Source of the DNA: Comamonas testosteroni
GTDB taxonomy: Bacteria; Pseudomonadota; Gammaproteobacteria; Burkholderiales; Burkholderiaceae_C
Reading direction: 5' to 3'
Length of the DNA stretch: 64,000 bases
NCBI RefSeq assembly: GCF_014076415.1
Contig: NZ_CP043568.1
Coordinates: 1,054,001 to 1,118,000, forward strand
Part shown: piece by piece, positions 9,645 to 16,595 of the stretch
Numbering within the stretch: the first letter of the stretch is position 1
How the letters are laid out: the number at the start of each line of letters is the position of its first letter
Notes under the pieces: generated by a model
Seen by the model: only the letters and a program-made list of their open reading frames with translations
Told to the model about the DNA's origin: nothing
Databases searched by the model: none
Translations under genes and position numbers: made by a program

Positions 9645-10202
9645 GTGAAAGTCTTGAAGCTGACAGCCCAGGGGCTGCCGCAGTCCTGGGTAACGCTGGA
9701 GCAGGCGGCGCTGCATTACGCAGCAGAAGATGTGCGCTGGGAAGCCGGTGTCGAAATCGCCTGCTTTCGCGGTGGCCACAATGCGGTGACCGGCAAGCAG
9801 TCAGTCATTCACATCAACTCCATCATCGGCACCAAGGGCATGCCGAACATCAACCCGCATGAGCTGCTGCCGGGTCTGACCAATGGCAAGCTCTTTGCTC
9901 GTGACCGCTGCGTCTGCGCCTATTGCGGGCGGCGCTTCCATGAGAGCGATCTCACGCGCGAGCACATTGTCCCCGTGAGCACTGGCGGGCAGCACAGCTG
10001 GATGAACCTGGTCACGGCCTGCCGCGCCTGCAACCACCGCAAGGGAGCCAGAACCCCCGAGCAGGCCCGTATGCCCTTGCTCTACACGCCCTACACGCCC
10101 ACGCTGTGGGAGGACTTCATCCTGAGAAACCGCCGCATTCTGGCCGATCAGATGGAGTTTCTCGTGGCCCATGTGCCGCGTGGATCACGCTGGCGCAGCT
10201 AA
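9645..10202 (+). CDS. HNH endonuclease
   Basis: 185 residues from a GTG start. The start was chosen because GGAGG lies 6 bases upstream; the frame continues open to 9471 but that part looks unlike a protein. An HNH domain occupies about residues 90-140: a CAYCG zinc pair, then EHIVPVSTGGQHSWMNLV, then CRACN with KGARTPEQA. This is a beta-beta-alpha metal nuclease fold. Stand-alone proteins of this kind are common in Betaproteobacteria and their role is not established; it may act on DNA in repair or defence. No methylase or other defence gene is nearby. Confidence 0.88.
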   Translation: MKVLKLTAQGLPQSWVTLEQAALHYAAEDVRWEAGVEIACFRGGHNAVTGKQSVIHINSIIGTKGMPNINPHELLPGLTNGKLFARDRCVCAYCGRRFHESDLTREHIVPVSTGGQHSWMNLVTACRACNHRKGARTPEQARMPLLYTPYTPTLWEDFILRNRRILADQMEFLVAHVPRGSRWRS

Positions 10203-10211
10203 AGGAGCATG

Positions 10212-10240
10212 AAAAAAGCCCCGGGCTGGCGCCGCGGGGC
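10212..10240 (-). terminator. Intrinsic terminator of the deaminase operon
   Basis: On the minus strand GCCCCGCGGCGCC...CCCGGGGC forms a GC-rich hairpin followed by a run of six T. It lies 25 bases after the stop of the first deaminase gene and ends the leftward operon. Confidence 0.75.
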
Positions 10241-10264
10241 AGGAGCAAGAGGACAGAAACGCGT

Positions 10265-10753
10265 TCAGACGGTGGTGGAGACGGCTTTTTGCCAGGCTTC
10301 GTAGAGGTCTTCACCCTCGTCGCGCACGCGCTGGCCGATCAGGGCCATCTCGCGCTGCTCTTCGGGCTTGGCCAGTTCCACATAGCCGCGCGCAGCCGAC
10401 AGATCGTAGGGCTCGCCGTCTTCGTTGGAGTAGGCGAAGTACACCTGTTTCACGCCGGCCAGCAGCATGGCCGTGTAGCACATGGAGCAGGGATAGCCGC
10501 TGGCATACATGACGGCCCCCGACAGATCGGTGCTGCCCTGGGCCTTGGCTCCTATGCGCAGGGCCTGCATCTCGGCGTGAGCCGTGGGGTCGCAGAGCTC
10601 ATCGACCTGGTTGACGGCGCGGGCCAGGACCCTGCCCTCACGTACCAGCACGGCGCCGAAGGGCCAGGTGGGCTGCCGGCGGCCTTTGACATTGCCCATG
10701 GCCAGGCGGATGGATTCGAGCAGGTATTTGCCTGTGTCGTTATCGTTGTTCAT
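10265..10753 (-). CDS. Nucleoside/guanine deaminase-like protein, copy 1
   Basis: 162 residues of the cytidine/deoxycytidylate deaminase fold. Zinc ligands and the proton-shuttling Glu are H59-A-E61 and P-C89-S-M-C92. Relatives include Bacillus-type guanine deaminase (guanine to xanthine) and other base deaminases, and the urate-pathway context favours a purine substrate; this is inference. The gene is last in a leftward operon behind uraH. Bases 10281-10584 are identical to part of the second deaminase at 15939-16433, while the gene ends differ, suggesting gene conversion or recent duplication. Confidence 0.85.
   Translation of the reverse strand: MNNDNDTGKYLLESIRLAMGNVKGRRQPTWPFGAVLVREGRVLARAVNQVDELCDPTAHAEMQALRIGAKAQGSTDLSGAVMYASGYPCSMCYTAMLLAGVKQVYFAYSNEDGEPYDLSAARGYVELAKPEEQREMALIGQRVRDEGEDLYEAWQKAVSTTV
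10281..10631 (-). repeat. Near-identical tract shared with second deaminase gene (left copy)
   Basis: By direct comparison 304 bases (10281-10584) match 15964-16267 exactly; the match then continues to 10631 with one mismatch. Outside the tract the two genes differ at many third positions and at both ends. Both copies have the same orientation, so recombination between them would delete about 5.7 kb. Confidence 0.9.
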
Positions 10754-10777
10754 CCAGTCGTTCTCCTTGGTAAAAAA

Positions 10778-11113
10778 TCAGCTGCCACGGTAGGTGGTGA
10801 AAAACCAGGGCGAGCACAGCATGGGCACGTGGTAGTGCTGGGTCGCGTCGAAGATGGAAAAGCGCACCAGCACTTCTTCCGACAGCGCCGTGGGTTCCTT
10901 GAAGTGCTCGCCGGTGTAGAAGCGCAGCTCGAAGTCCCCGGTGCGGGCCGCGGCGGCGGGCAGCATGGGGGCGTCGGTGCGACCGTCGGCATTGGTACGG
11001 GTGCTGTTGATGCGCTGCGCGGGCGTCTGCGCCACATCGTAGAGCTCGACCCGCAGGCCGGCAATCGGCCGGCCGGTGGTGACATTGAGTACATGGGTGC
11101 TGATGCCTGCCAT
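10778..11113 (-). CDS. uraH: 5-hydroxyisourate hydrolase (transthyretin-like)
   Basis: 111 residues, full length for the enzyme, which hydrolyses 5-hydroxyisourate to OHCU after urate oxidase. Active-site residues are recognisable: H7 in STHVLN, R45 in NADGRTDAP, H93/H95 in QHYHVP, and the diagnostic C-terminal YRGS. There is no signal peptide, so it is cytosolic. It sits between the deaminase and the Tat-exported paralogue; the next step, OHCU decarboxylase, is encoded at 14142-14693. Confidence 0.95.
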   Translation of the reverse strand: MAGISTHVLNVTTGRPIAGLRVELYDVAQTPAQRINSTRTNADGRTDAPMLPAAAARTGDFELRFYTGEHFKEPTALSEEVLVRFSIFDATQHYHVPMLCSPWFFTTYRGS

Positions 11114-11142
11114 ATCTGCCTTTCTATGGGGGGTGCGGCGGC

Positions 11143-11658
11143 TCAGCTGCCGCGCGAATAGGTGTAGCTCCAGGGGCCGAACTGGATGGGCAGATGGATG
11201 CGCTCTGCCGTGTTAACGATCTGGAAGCGCACCGGCACCTTGGACAGAAAGGCCGGGCGCGGCAGCTTGGCGCCCCTGGCCGCAAAATACTCGTCCACGT
11301 GCAGCAGCATTTCGTAGCGGCCGCTGCAGTAGCTGTCGTCAATCAGCAGCGGCTCGTCGGCCCGGCCGTTGGCGTTCACGACAAAGCTGCGTATCGGCAC
11401 ATAGGCTTCGCCGTCGAAGCGCGAAAAGTCGATGCGCAAGCCCGTGGCTGCAGAGCCATGGAAGGTGTCCACGGCATGCATTGTCAGGCGCGGGCTGACA
11501 CCATGCAGCACGATGGGACCGGTGGCCTGGGCGGGCGCTGCCGGGTGTGTGTCGGCGGCCAGCGCGCCGTGTGTGCCCGTCAGGGCCGAGGCGCCGAGCA
11601 CGAGGCCCGAGAGTGCGAACTGTCGGCGCGACGGGGTCGGTGTGGGTGTGGGATGCAT
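11143..11658 (-). CDS. Tat-exported transthyretin-like (HIU hydrolase-like) protein
   Basis: 171 residues. A twin-arginine signal (S10-R-R-Q-F, then a hydrophobic stretch ending GALAA) precedes a complete transthyretin-like domain. It aligns end to end with the adjacent uraH product: H61 (TMHAVD), R99 (NANGRADEP), H155 (ERIHLP) and a terminal SRGS in place of YRGS. The catalytic triad is therefore retained, and the protein should fold in the cytosol and act in the periplasm. A periplasmic 5-hydroxyisourate hydrolase is the natural inference, untested. It lies 29 bases upstream of uraH in the same operon. Confidence 0.88.
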   Translation of the reverse strand: MHPTPTPTPSRRQFALSGLVLGASALTGTHGALAADTHPAAPAQATGPIVLHGVSPRLTMHAVDTFHGSAATGLRIDFSRFDGEAYVPIRSFVVNANGRADEPLLIDDSYCSGRYEMLLHVDEYFAARGAKLPRPAFLSKVPVRFQIVNTAERIHLPIQFGPWSYTYSRGS

Positions 11659-11672
11659 GCGGGGTGACTCCT

Positions 11673-13010
11673 TCAGACGTTCTTGCGGCGTTGGAGGCGG
11701 GCGACGAAGGCGATGGCGAGAACGGCTGCCAGGGCTTCCACAATGGCCACCAGGTACAGGCCCGGAGCGACCTTGCCGGTGGAGGCCTTGATCACGCCCA
11801 TCAGATAAGGGGCGCCGAAGCCGGCCAGATTGGCCACCGAGTTGATCAGCGCCACGCCCACGGCAGCGGCGCCGCCGCTGAGCAGCATATTGGGCATCTG
11901 CCAGAAGACGGGAATCGCGCTCATGGTGCCCACCAGTGCCAGGACCATGGCCGTCAGCGCCACGATCACGGGGATGCTGTCCATGCCCATGGTGACGGCC
12001 AGGGCCAGCATGCCCACGGCGCCCAGCAGGACCGAGCCCGCGAAGTGCCAGCGCACCTCGCCACGGTGGTCGGAATGGCGACCGTTGATGATCATGCCTG
12101 CCGCACCGAGCAGGTAGGCAGCACCGGCGATCCAGCCAACCTGCATGGGCGAGGTGAAGCCTGCTTCACGGATCACAGTGGGAATCCAGAAGGTCAGCGT
12201 GGAGTTGGCGCACAGCAGGCAGAAGAACACGGCGATCAGCAGCCACACCATGGGGTTGCCGAACAGGGTGCGCCAGTCGCTGTGGCGCTCGCCCTGGGCC
12301 TTCTGGTCGATCTCGAGCTGCTGGCGCACGACGGCGCGGTCCGTGTCGGTGAGCCATTTGGCTTCCTCGGGACGGTCGGTCATGTAGAAGTAGGCAAAGA
12401 TGCCGGCCAGCACCGAGGGGATGCCTTCGATGATGAACAGCCACTGCCAGCCGTGCATGCCGTGCGCGCCTGCCGCCCAGGTCATGATGCCGCCGGCCAG
12501 CGGGCCGCCGATGACGCCGGCGATGGCCGAGGCCGACATGAAGGTGCCAAAGGCCTTGGCACGGCGCTTGGACGGATACCAGTAGGTCAGGTAGAGGATG
12601 ATGCCGGGGTAGAAGCCCGCCTCGAACACGCCCATCAGAAAGCGCAGGATGTAGAACTGGGTCGGTGTCGTCACCCAGGCCTGCAAGATGCAGATCAGGC
12701 CCCAGCCTATGGTGATGCGCATCACCGTCTTCTTGGCGCCTATCTTCTGCAGCAGCAGGTTGGACGGCACTTCGAACAGGAAGTAGCCGATGAAGAAGAT
12801 GCCGGCACCCAGGCCGTAGACGGCTTCGCTGAACTTCAGGTCGTCGAGCATCTGCAGCTTGGCGAAGCCGATATTGACGCGGTCCAGCCAGGCCAGCACC
12901 CACAGCACGCCCAGAAAGGGCAGCAGGCGCCAGGAAATCTTGGAATAGGTGGCGTCGACCTGATCGACGGACGCAGCAGTGCCGCTGATCGGCACATGGT
13001 GAGCACTCAT
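11673..13010 (-). CDS. MFS transporter, anion:cation symporter type
   Basis: 445 residues with about 12 membrane helices. Family features are the loop 2-3 region, where GIFFIGYFLFEVPSN is typical of the ACS (phthalate/glucarate/allantoate permease) group, and LDRVNIGFA in helix 1. AAGG lies before the start. It heads the leftward operon containing the two transthyretin-like genes and the deaminase, and is divergent from a LysR gene. Uptake of urate, allantoin or a related organic anion is inferred from context only. Confidence 0.9.
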   Translation of the reverse strand: MSAHHVPISGTAASVDQVDATYSKISWRLLPFLGVLWVLAWLDRVNIGFAKLQMLDDLKFSEAVYGLGAGIFFIGYFLFEVPSNLLLQKIGAKKTVMRITIGWGLICILQAWVTTPTQFYILRFLMGVFEAGFYPGIILYLTYWYPSKRRAKAFGTFMSASAIAGVIGGPLAGGIMTWAAGAHGMHGWQWLFIIEGIPSVLAGIFAYFYMTDRPEEAKWLTDTDRAVVRQQLEIDQKAQGERHSDWRTLFGNPMVWLLIAVFFCLLCANSTLTFWIPTVIREAGFTSPMQVGWIAGAAYLLGAAGMIINGRHSDHRGEVRWHFAGSVLLGAVGMLALAVTMGMDSIPVIVALTAMVLALVGTMSAIPVFWQMPNMLLSGGAAAVGVALINSVANLAGFGAPYLMGVIKASTGKVAPGLYLVAIVEALAAVLAIAFVARLQRRKNV

Positions 13011-13097
13011 GGCAAGTCCTTGTCTCGGAAATTTGTTGTTGGGTTGGCGGACACTTGCATGGTCGCGACTTGTGGCGATATGCGAAACTAAGCGCCT

Positions 13098-13114
13098 GCT
13101 ATGAGCCGCATAGC
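13098..13114. promoter_or_regulatory. Probable LysR operator (T-N11-A palindrome)
   Basis: GCTATG-AGCCG-CATAGC is a perfect 6-bp palindrome containing the LysR-family T-N11-A signature (T, 11 bases, A). It lies in the 130-bp divergent region between the MFS operon and the LysR gene, 27 bases before the latter's start, as expected for an autoregulatory recognition site. Confidence 0.65.
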
Positions 13115-13140
13115 AAAATGCATATCTCTAGGGAAAACAC

Positions 13141-14073
13141 GTGTCTCGCAGCGAAGAACCGTTCGATACCTATTTGCTGCGCGTGCTGTGCACCTTGATC
13201 AGCGAAAAAAGCGTATCGCGCGCGGCAATACGCCTCAATCAGTCACAGCCGGCCATCAGCGCGGCGCTGCGGCGATTGCGGGCCATCTTCAACGACCCGC
13301 TGCTGGTGCGCGACAAGAATCGCATGGTGCCGACGGCGCGCGCGCTCCAGGCCGTGGAGCAGGCACGTGCGGCGCTGGGGCTGATCGACGGTCTGCTGAG
13401 CGTCGGCAAGGAATTTGTGGCTGAGACCACCCAGCTGCGCTTCACCATCGCCATGCCCGACTATCTGGCGCCGCCCTTCATGGCGCGCGTGGTTCAGCTC
13501 ATGCGTGCGCAGGCTCCGGGCGCGAGACTGGTCCTGCTGCCGCTGGGCCAGAACTTCGACTACGAGCAGGCCCTGCAAAGCGGCGAGGTGGATATCGTCA
13601 TCGGCAACTGGCCAAGCCCGCCCGAGCATTTGCACATGTCCACGCTGCTGGAGGACGAGGTGGTCTGCCTGCTCGATGAAAAGCATGCCCTGGCCGAGCC
13701 GGGCCGGCTGACAGCCGAGCACTATCTGCAGGCCGCGCATGTGGTGTTCACGCCTTATTCGCCCGATCAGCGCGGCGTGGTGGAAAGCAGCCTGGGCACC
13801 ATGCGGGTGAGCCGTGACGGCCGCGTGCAGTGCTCGCATTTCTCGATGGCGCCGGACCTGCTGGTGGGTACAGACCTGCTGCTGACCACCAGCCGCCATT
13901 TCGCGGCCTACCACGCCAGGCGGCTGCCGCTGGCCATGGTGCCTCTGCCCATGGGCAACCGCGTCATGCGCTTCTATCAGCTCTGGCATTCGTCCCGGCA
14001 CCGGGATGCCTCCCATATCTGGCTGCGCGCCCTGCTGAATCAGGCCTCGCAGGTGCTGACGGCGTCGACGTAG
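13141..14073 (+). CDS. LysR family transcriptional regulator
   Basis: 310 residues, usual for the family. The winged helix-turn-helix covers about residues 10-70 (SVSRAAIRLNQSQPAISAAL, then LVRDKNRMVPT). The substrate-binding domain follows. A GTG start was chosen, with AGGGA 8 bases upstream. It diverges from the MFS/transthyretin-like operon and is followed by uraD, so it probably controls the purine cluster in response to a pathway intermediate. The tail of the effector domain ends RALLNQAS. Confidence 0.93.
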   Translation: MSRSEEPFDTYLLRVLCTLISEKSVSRAAIRLNQSQPAISAALRRLRAIFNDPLLVRDKNRMVPTARALQAVEQARAALGLIDGLLSVGKEFVAETTQLRFTIAMPDYLAPPFMARVVQLMRAQAPGARLVLLPLGQNFDYEQALQSGEVDIVIGNWPSPPEHLHMSTLLEDEVVCLLDEKHALAEPGRLTAEHYLQAAHVVFTPYSPDQRGVVESSLGTMRVSRDGRVQCSHFSMAPDLLVGTDLLLTTSRHFAAYHARRLPLAMVPLPMGNRVMRFYQLWHSSRHRDASHIWLRALLNQASQVLTAST

Positions 14074-14141
14074 CCGGCTGCTATACGGGCTATAACAAGC
14101 CAGCACTGTGAGGCGGGAAGTGCGCTTCCTACACTGGCCTC

Positions 14142-14693
14142 ATGACCAGCACCACTACCTCCTCCATCCCCACGCTCGACGAGCTCAACATCATGACGAC
14201 CGCAGCCTTTGCGGCTGCGCTCGGCGAGGTTTTCGAATACGCCCCCTGGGTGGCCGAGGCGGCCGCGCATCGGCGCCCTTTCGCCAGCCTGGATGCTTTG
14301 CACCAGGCCATGCTGGCCGCCGTGCATGACAGCCCGCGCGAGCAGACCCTGCGCTTTCTCTGTGGCCACCCCGAGCTGTCTGTCAGCGCCGTGCGCTCCG
14401 GCACACTGACCGTTGACTCCCAGCAGGAGCAGCAAAGCGCAGGGCTGGGAGATCTGGCGCAGGAGCAGGGCGAGCGCCTGGCCGCGCTGAACCAGGCCTA
14501 TCGCACGCGCCATGGCTTTCCCTTCATCGCCTGCGTGCGCCACTACACGCGCGTCGGCCTGTTTGCCGAGCTGGCCTCGCGCACGGAGCGAGGCACCGAG
14601 CAGGAGTTTGCCGAAGCCCTGCGCCAGATCGGCTTCATCAGCCGTCTGCGCCTGTCGCAACGGGTGAATGCTGGCTGCCTGCAGGCCGCCTGA
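14142..14693 (+). CDS. uraD: OHCU decarboxylase
   Basis: 183 residues. It decarboxylates 2-oxo-4-hydroxy-4-carboxy-5-ureidoimidazoline to S-allantoin, the step after 5-hydroxyisourate hydrolase. The catalytic His is H76 in CGHPEL; the conserved E96 precedes SAGL, followed by LNQAYRTRHGFPFI, the family's substrate-loop signature. No strong ribosome-binding site is seen; another in-frame ATG 51 bases downstream (MTTAAF) would still keep the whole domain. It follows the LysR gene by 68 bases and is closed by a good terminator. Confidence 0.95.
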   Translation: MTSTTTSSIPTLDELNIMTTAAFAAALGEVFEYAPWVAEAAAHRRPFASLDALHQAMLAAVHDSPREQTLRFLCGHPELSVSAVRSGTLTVDSQQEQQSAGLGDLAQEQGERLAALNQAYRTRHGFPFIACVRHYTRVGLFAELASRTERGTEQEFAEALRQIGFISRLRLSQRVNAGCLQAA

Positions 14694-14711
14694 GTGTCCA
14701 TCGCGCCACCC

Positions 14712-14735
14712 AAGCCCCGCATCGCGGGGCTTTTC
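14712..14735 (+). terminator. Intrinsic terminator after uraD
   Basis: AAGCCCCGC-ATC-GCGGGGCTT followed by TTC and a T-rich tail, 18 bases after the uraD stop. A 9-bp perfect stem with a 3-nt loop. Confidence 0.85.
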
Positions 14736-14916
14736 TTATGCTGGATGGCGGGTTGGCACCATATGTCGGGGTTTGCTGCCCATGTGCATCAGATGCCGCA
14801 TGGGCCGTTCTGGCGCGGCCCAGGCTGCCTACTGCCGCAGTGGGAGTTCTCGGCGCTGGCTGAAATCCCCGGATGCTTGTGATTGAATTCGGGTTTAGAC
14901 CTCATTTCTCGTTTTC

Positions 14917-15864
14917 ATGATCGTCAGAGATCGCCCGTCGGGCTTCAAGCTGCTGTGGATTGTCCGGGGCTCGGTGCTGCAACGCATCAAAGGTGTGCTT
15001 GCCGTCAACATCGTGCTGGCCATCATCGTCACCGTGGCGCATGGCACGCTGTTTCACACCAAGATCCCCATTACGCCGATTCCGTTCACCCTGATCGGTC
15101 TGCCGCTGGCGATTTTTCTGGGCTTTCGCAACAACACCGCGTATGCGCGCTACTGGGAAGGACGCAAGCTCTGGGGAGAGATCGTGATCTATGCACGCAC
15201 GCTGGCCCGCCAGTGCCTGAGCCTGATCGAGCTCGATCACCCCATAGACCCGCGCCAGCGGGCCAACGATGTGCGGGTGCGCATGGTGCATCGGGCCGTG
15301 GCTTTTTCTCATGTGCTGCGGGCCCAGCTGCGCGGCCTCAAGGACGATGTGGCGGCCCAGCAGTGGCTGACCCATGCCGAGTGGCAGCGCCTGCAGCTGC
15401 TGCCGCTGAATCAGCGCACCGATGCGCTGATGCTGGCCATGGGCAAGGAGCTGGGCCAGTGCGTGCGCGACAGGCGCATAGACCCCTGCCTGGCCGTGGA
15501 ACTGGACCGCACCCTCAATGGCTTCACCACGGCCGCAGCCTCATGCGAGCGCATCCGCAATACGCCGATTCCGTTTTCCTACACCTTGCTGCTGCACCGC
15601 ACGGCCCATCTGTACTGCTTTTTGCTGCCGTTCGGTCTGGTGGACATCACGGGCTTTATGACGCCGTTTGTCGTGGCCATCGTGGCCTATACCTTCTACG
15701 GCCTCGATGTGCTGGGTGACGAACTGGAAGAGCCATTCGGCATGGAAAGCAACGACCTGGCCCTGGACAGCATCTGCCGCAGCATCGAGATCAGCCTCAG
15801 CCAATCGCTGGGCGACCCCCAGGTGCCGGCACCGCTCAAGCCGGTGGACTATCTGCTGACCTGA
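14917..15864 (+). CDS. Bestrophin family ion channel protein
   Basis: 315 residues. It matches bacterial bestrophins (former UPF0187): an early membrane pair, then FLGFRNNTAYARYWEGRKLW, which is the strongly conserved signature near residue 70, and a later membrane pair before DELEEPFG. Bacterial homologues form pentameric, largely cation-selective channels in the inner membrane. It sits inside the purine cluster, separated from uraD by a terminator and 223 bases with no other gene, so any link to purines is by position only. Confidence 0.92.
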   Translation: MIVRDRPSGFKLLWIVRGSVLQRIKGVLAVNIVLAIIVTVAHGTLFHTKIPITPIPFTLIGLPLAIFLGFRNNTAYARYWEGRKLWGEIVIYARTLARQCLSLIELDHPIDPRQRANDVRVRMVHRAVAFSHVLRAQLRGLKDDVAAQQWLTHAEWQRLQLLPLNQRTDALMLAMGKELGQCVRDRRIDPCLAVELDRTLNGFTTAAASCERIRNTPIPFSYTLLLHRTAHLYCFLLPFGLVDITGFMTPFVVAIVAYTFYGLDVLGDELEEPFGMESNDLALDSICRSIEISLSQSLGDPQVPAPLKPVDYLLT

Positions 15865-15879
15865 GACTCTTCGCAATGC

Positions 15880-15908
15880 AAAGCCCTGAACTCCTCATTC
15901 AGGGCTTT
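15880..15908. terminator. Bidirectional intrinsic terminator
   Basis: AAAGCCCTGA and TCAGGGCTTT form a perfect 10-bp stem with a 9-nt loop, between the ends of the convergent bestrophin and second deaminase genes. A and T runs flank it on both sides. Confidence 0.8.
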
Positions 15909-15938
15909 GTTCTTGATGGCGGCTGAAGCCAGTGCTGG

Positions 15939-16433
15939 CTAGACCGTGGCGCGATCCTCGTCCACGGCTTTTTGCCAGGCTTCGTAGAGGTCTTCACCCT
16001 CGTCGCGCACGCGCTGGCCGATCAGGGCCATCTCGCGCTGCTCTTCGGGCTTGGCCAGTTCCACATAGCCGCGCGCAGCCGACAGATCGTAGGGCTCGCC
16101 GTCTTCGTTGGAGTAGGCGAAGTACACCTGTTTCACGCCGGCCAGCAGCATGGCCGTGTAGCACATGGAGCAGGGATAGCCGCTGGCATACATGACGGCC
16201 CCCGACAGATCGGTGCTGCCCTGGGCCTTGGCTCCTATGCGCAGGGCCTGCATCTCGGCGTGAGCCGAGGGGTCGCAGAGCTCATCGACCTGGTTGACGG
16301 CGCGGGCCAGGACCTTGCCCTCGCGCACCAGCACGGCGCCGAAGGGCCAGGTGGGCTGCTCGCGGCCTTTGACATTGCCCATGGCCAGGCGGATGGACTC
16401 CAGCAGATACTTTTCGCTGTCTCGGGTGCTCAT
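15939..16433 (-). CDS. Nucleoside/guanine deaminase-like protein, copy 2
   Basis: 164 residues, a close paralogue of the 10265-10753 product with the same zinc and catalytic residues (H58-A-E60, C88, C91). The proteins differ mainly in the first ~8 residues, a few internal positions (for example T/S before AHAE) and the last ~6 residues. AAGGAGA lies 5 bases before the ATG. It stands alone between terminators, convergent with the bestrophin gene. The central 304 bases are identical in DNA to copy 1. Substrate specificity may have split between the copies, but the active-site motifs show no difference. Confidence 0.85.
   Translation of the reverse strand: MSTRDSEKYLLESIRLAMGNVKGREQPTWPFGAVLVREGKVLARAVNQVDELCDPSAHAEMQALRIGAKAQGSTDLSGAVMYASGYPCSMCYTAMLLAGVKQVYFAYSNEDGEPYDLSAARGYVELAKPEEQREMALIGQRVRDEGEDLYEAWQKAVDEDRATV
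15964..16314 (-). repeat. Near-identical tract shared with first deaminase gene (right copy)
   Basis: Partner of the tract at 10281-10631 in direct orientation: 304 bases identical, then one mismatch at 16268, then identity to 16314. Upstream regions of the two genes are unrelated, so only coding sequence is shared. Confidence 0.9.
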
Positions 16434-16510
16434 GCATGTCTCCTTGATCTTTGTGAATGGCGCAAAGATCATAGGAAGACCCGCAGTGTCCATAGTGCAT
16501 GCAGGAAGCA

Positions 16511-16535
16511 AAACAGCACGCCGAAGCGTGCTGTT
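16511..16535 (-). terminator. Intrinsic terminator of the acyl-CoA dehydrogenase genes
   Basis: On the minus strand AACAGCACGC-TTCG-GCGTGCTGTT is a 10-bp perfect stem with a stable TTCG tetraloop followed by T residues, about 60 bases after the acyl-CoA dehydrogenase stop. Confidence 0.8.
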
Positions 16536-16595
16536 GACTTTTAGTTTTGGGTTGAATGCAGTTGCCGTGATTTTGATGTATGTTGATGCAGGCTT

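Noticed and set aside
11547..13091. A 514-codon plus-strand frame antisense to the MFS transporter
   Set aside because: Composition is that of a shadow and the transporter on the minus strand is clear.
10212..16433. Composite transposon or genomic island around the purine genes
   Set aside because: Apart from the deaminase tract no inverted or direct boundary repeats, integrase or transposase are seen, and base composition matches the surroundings.
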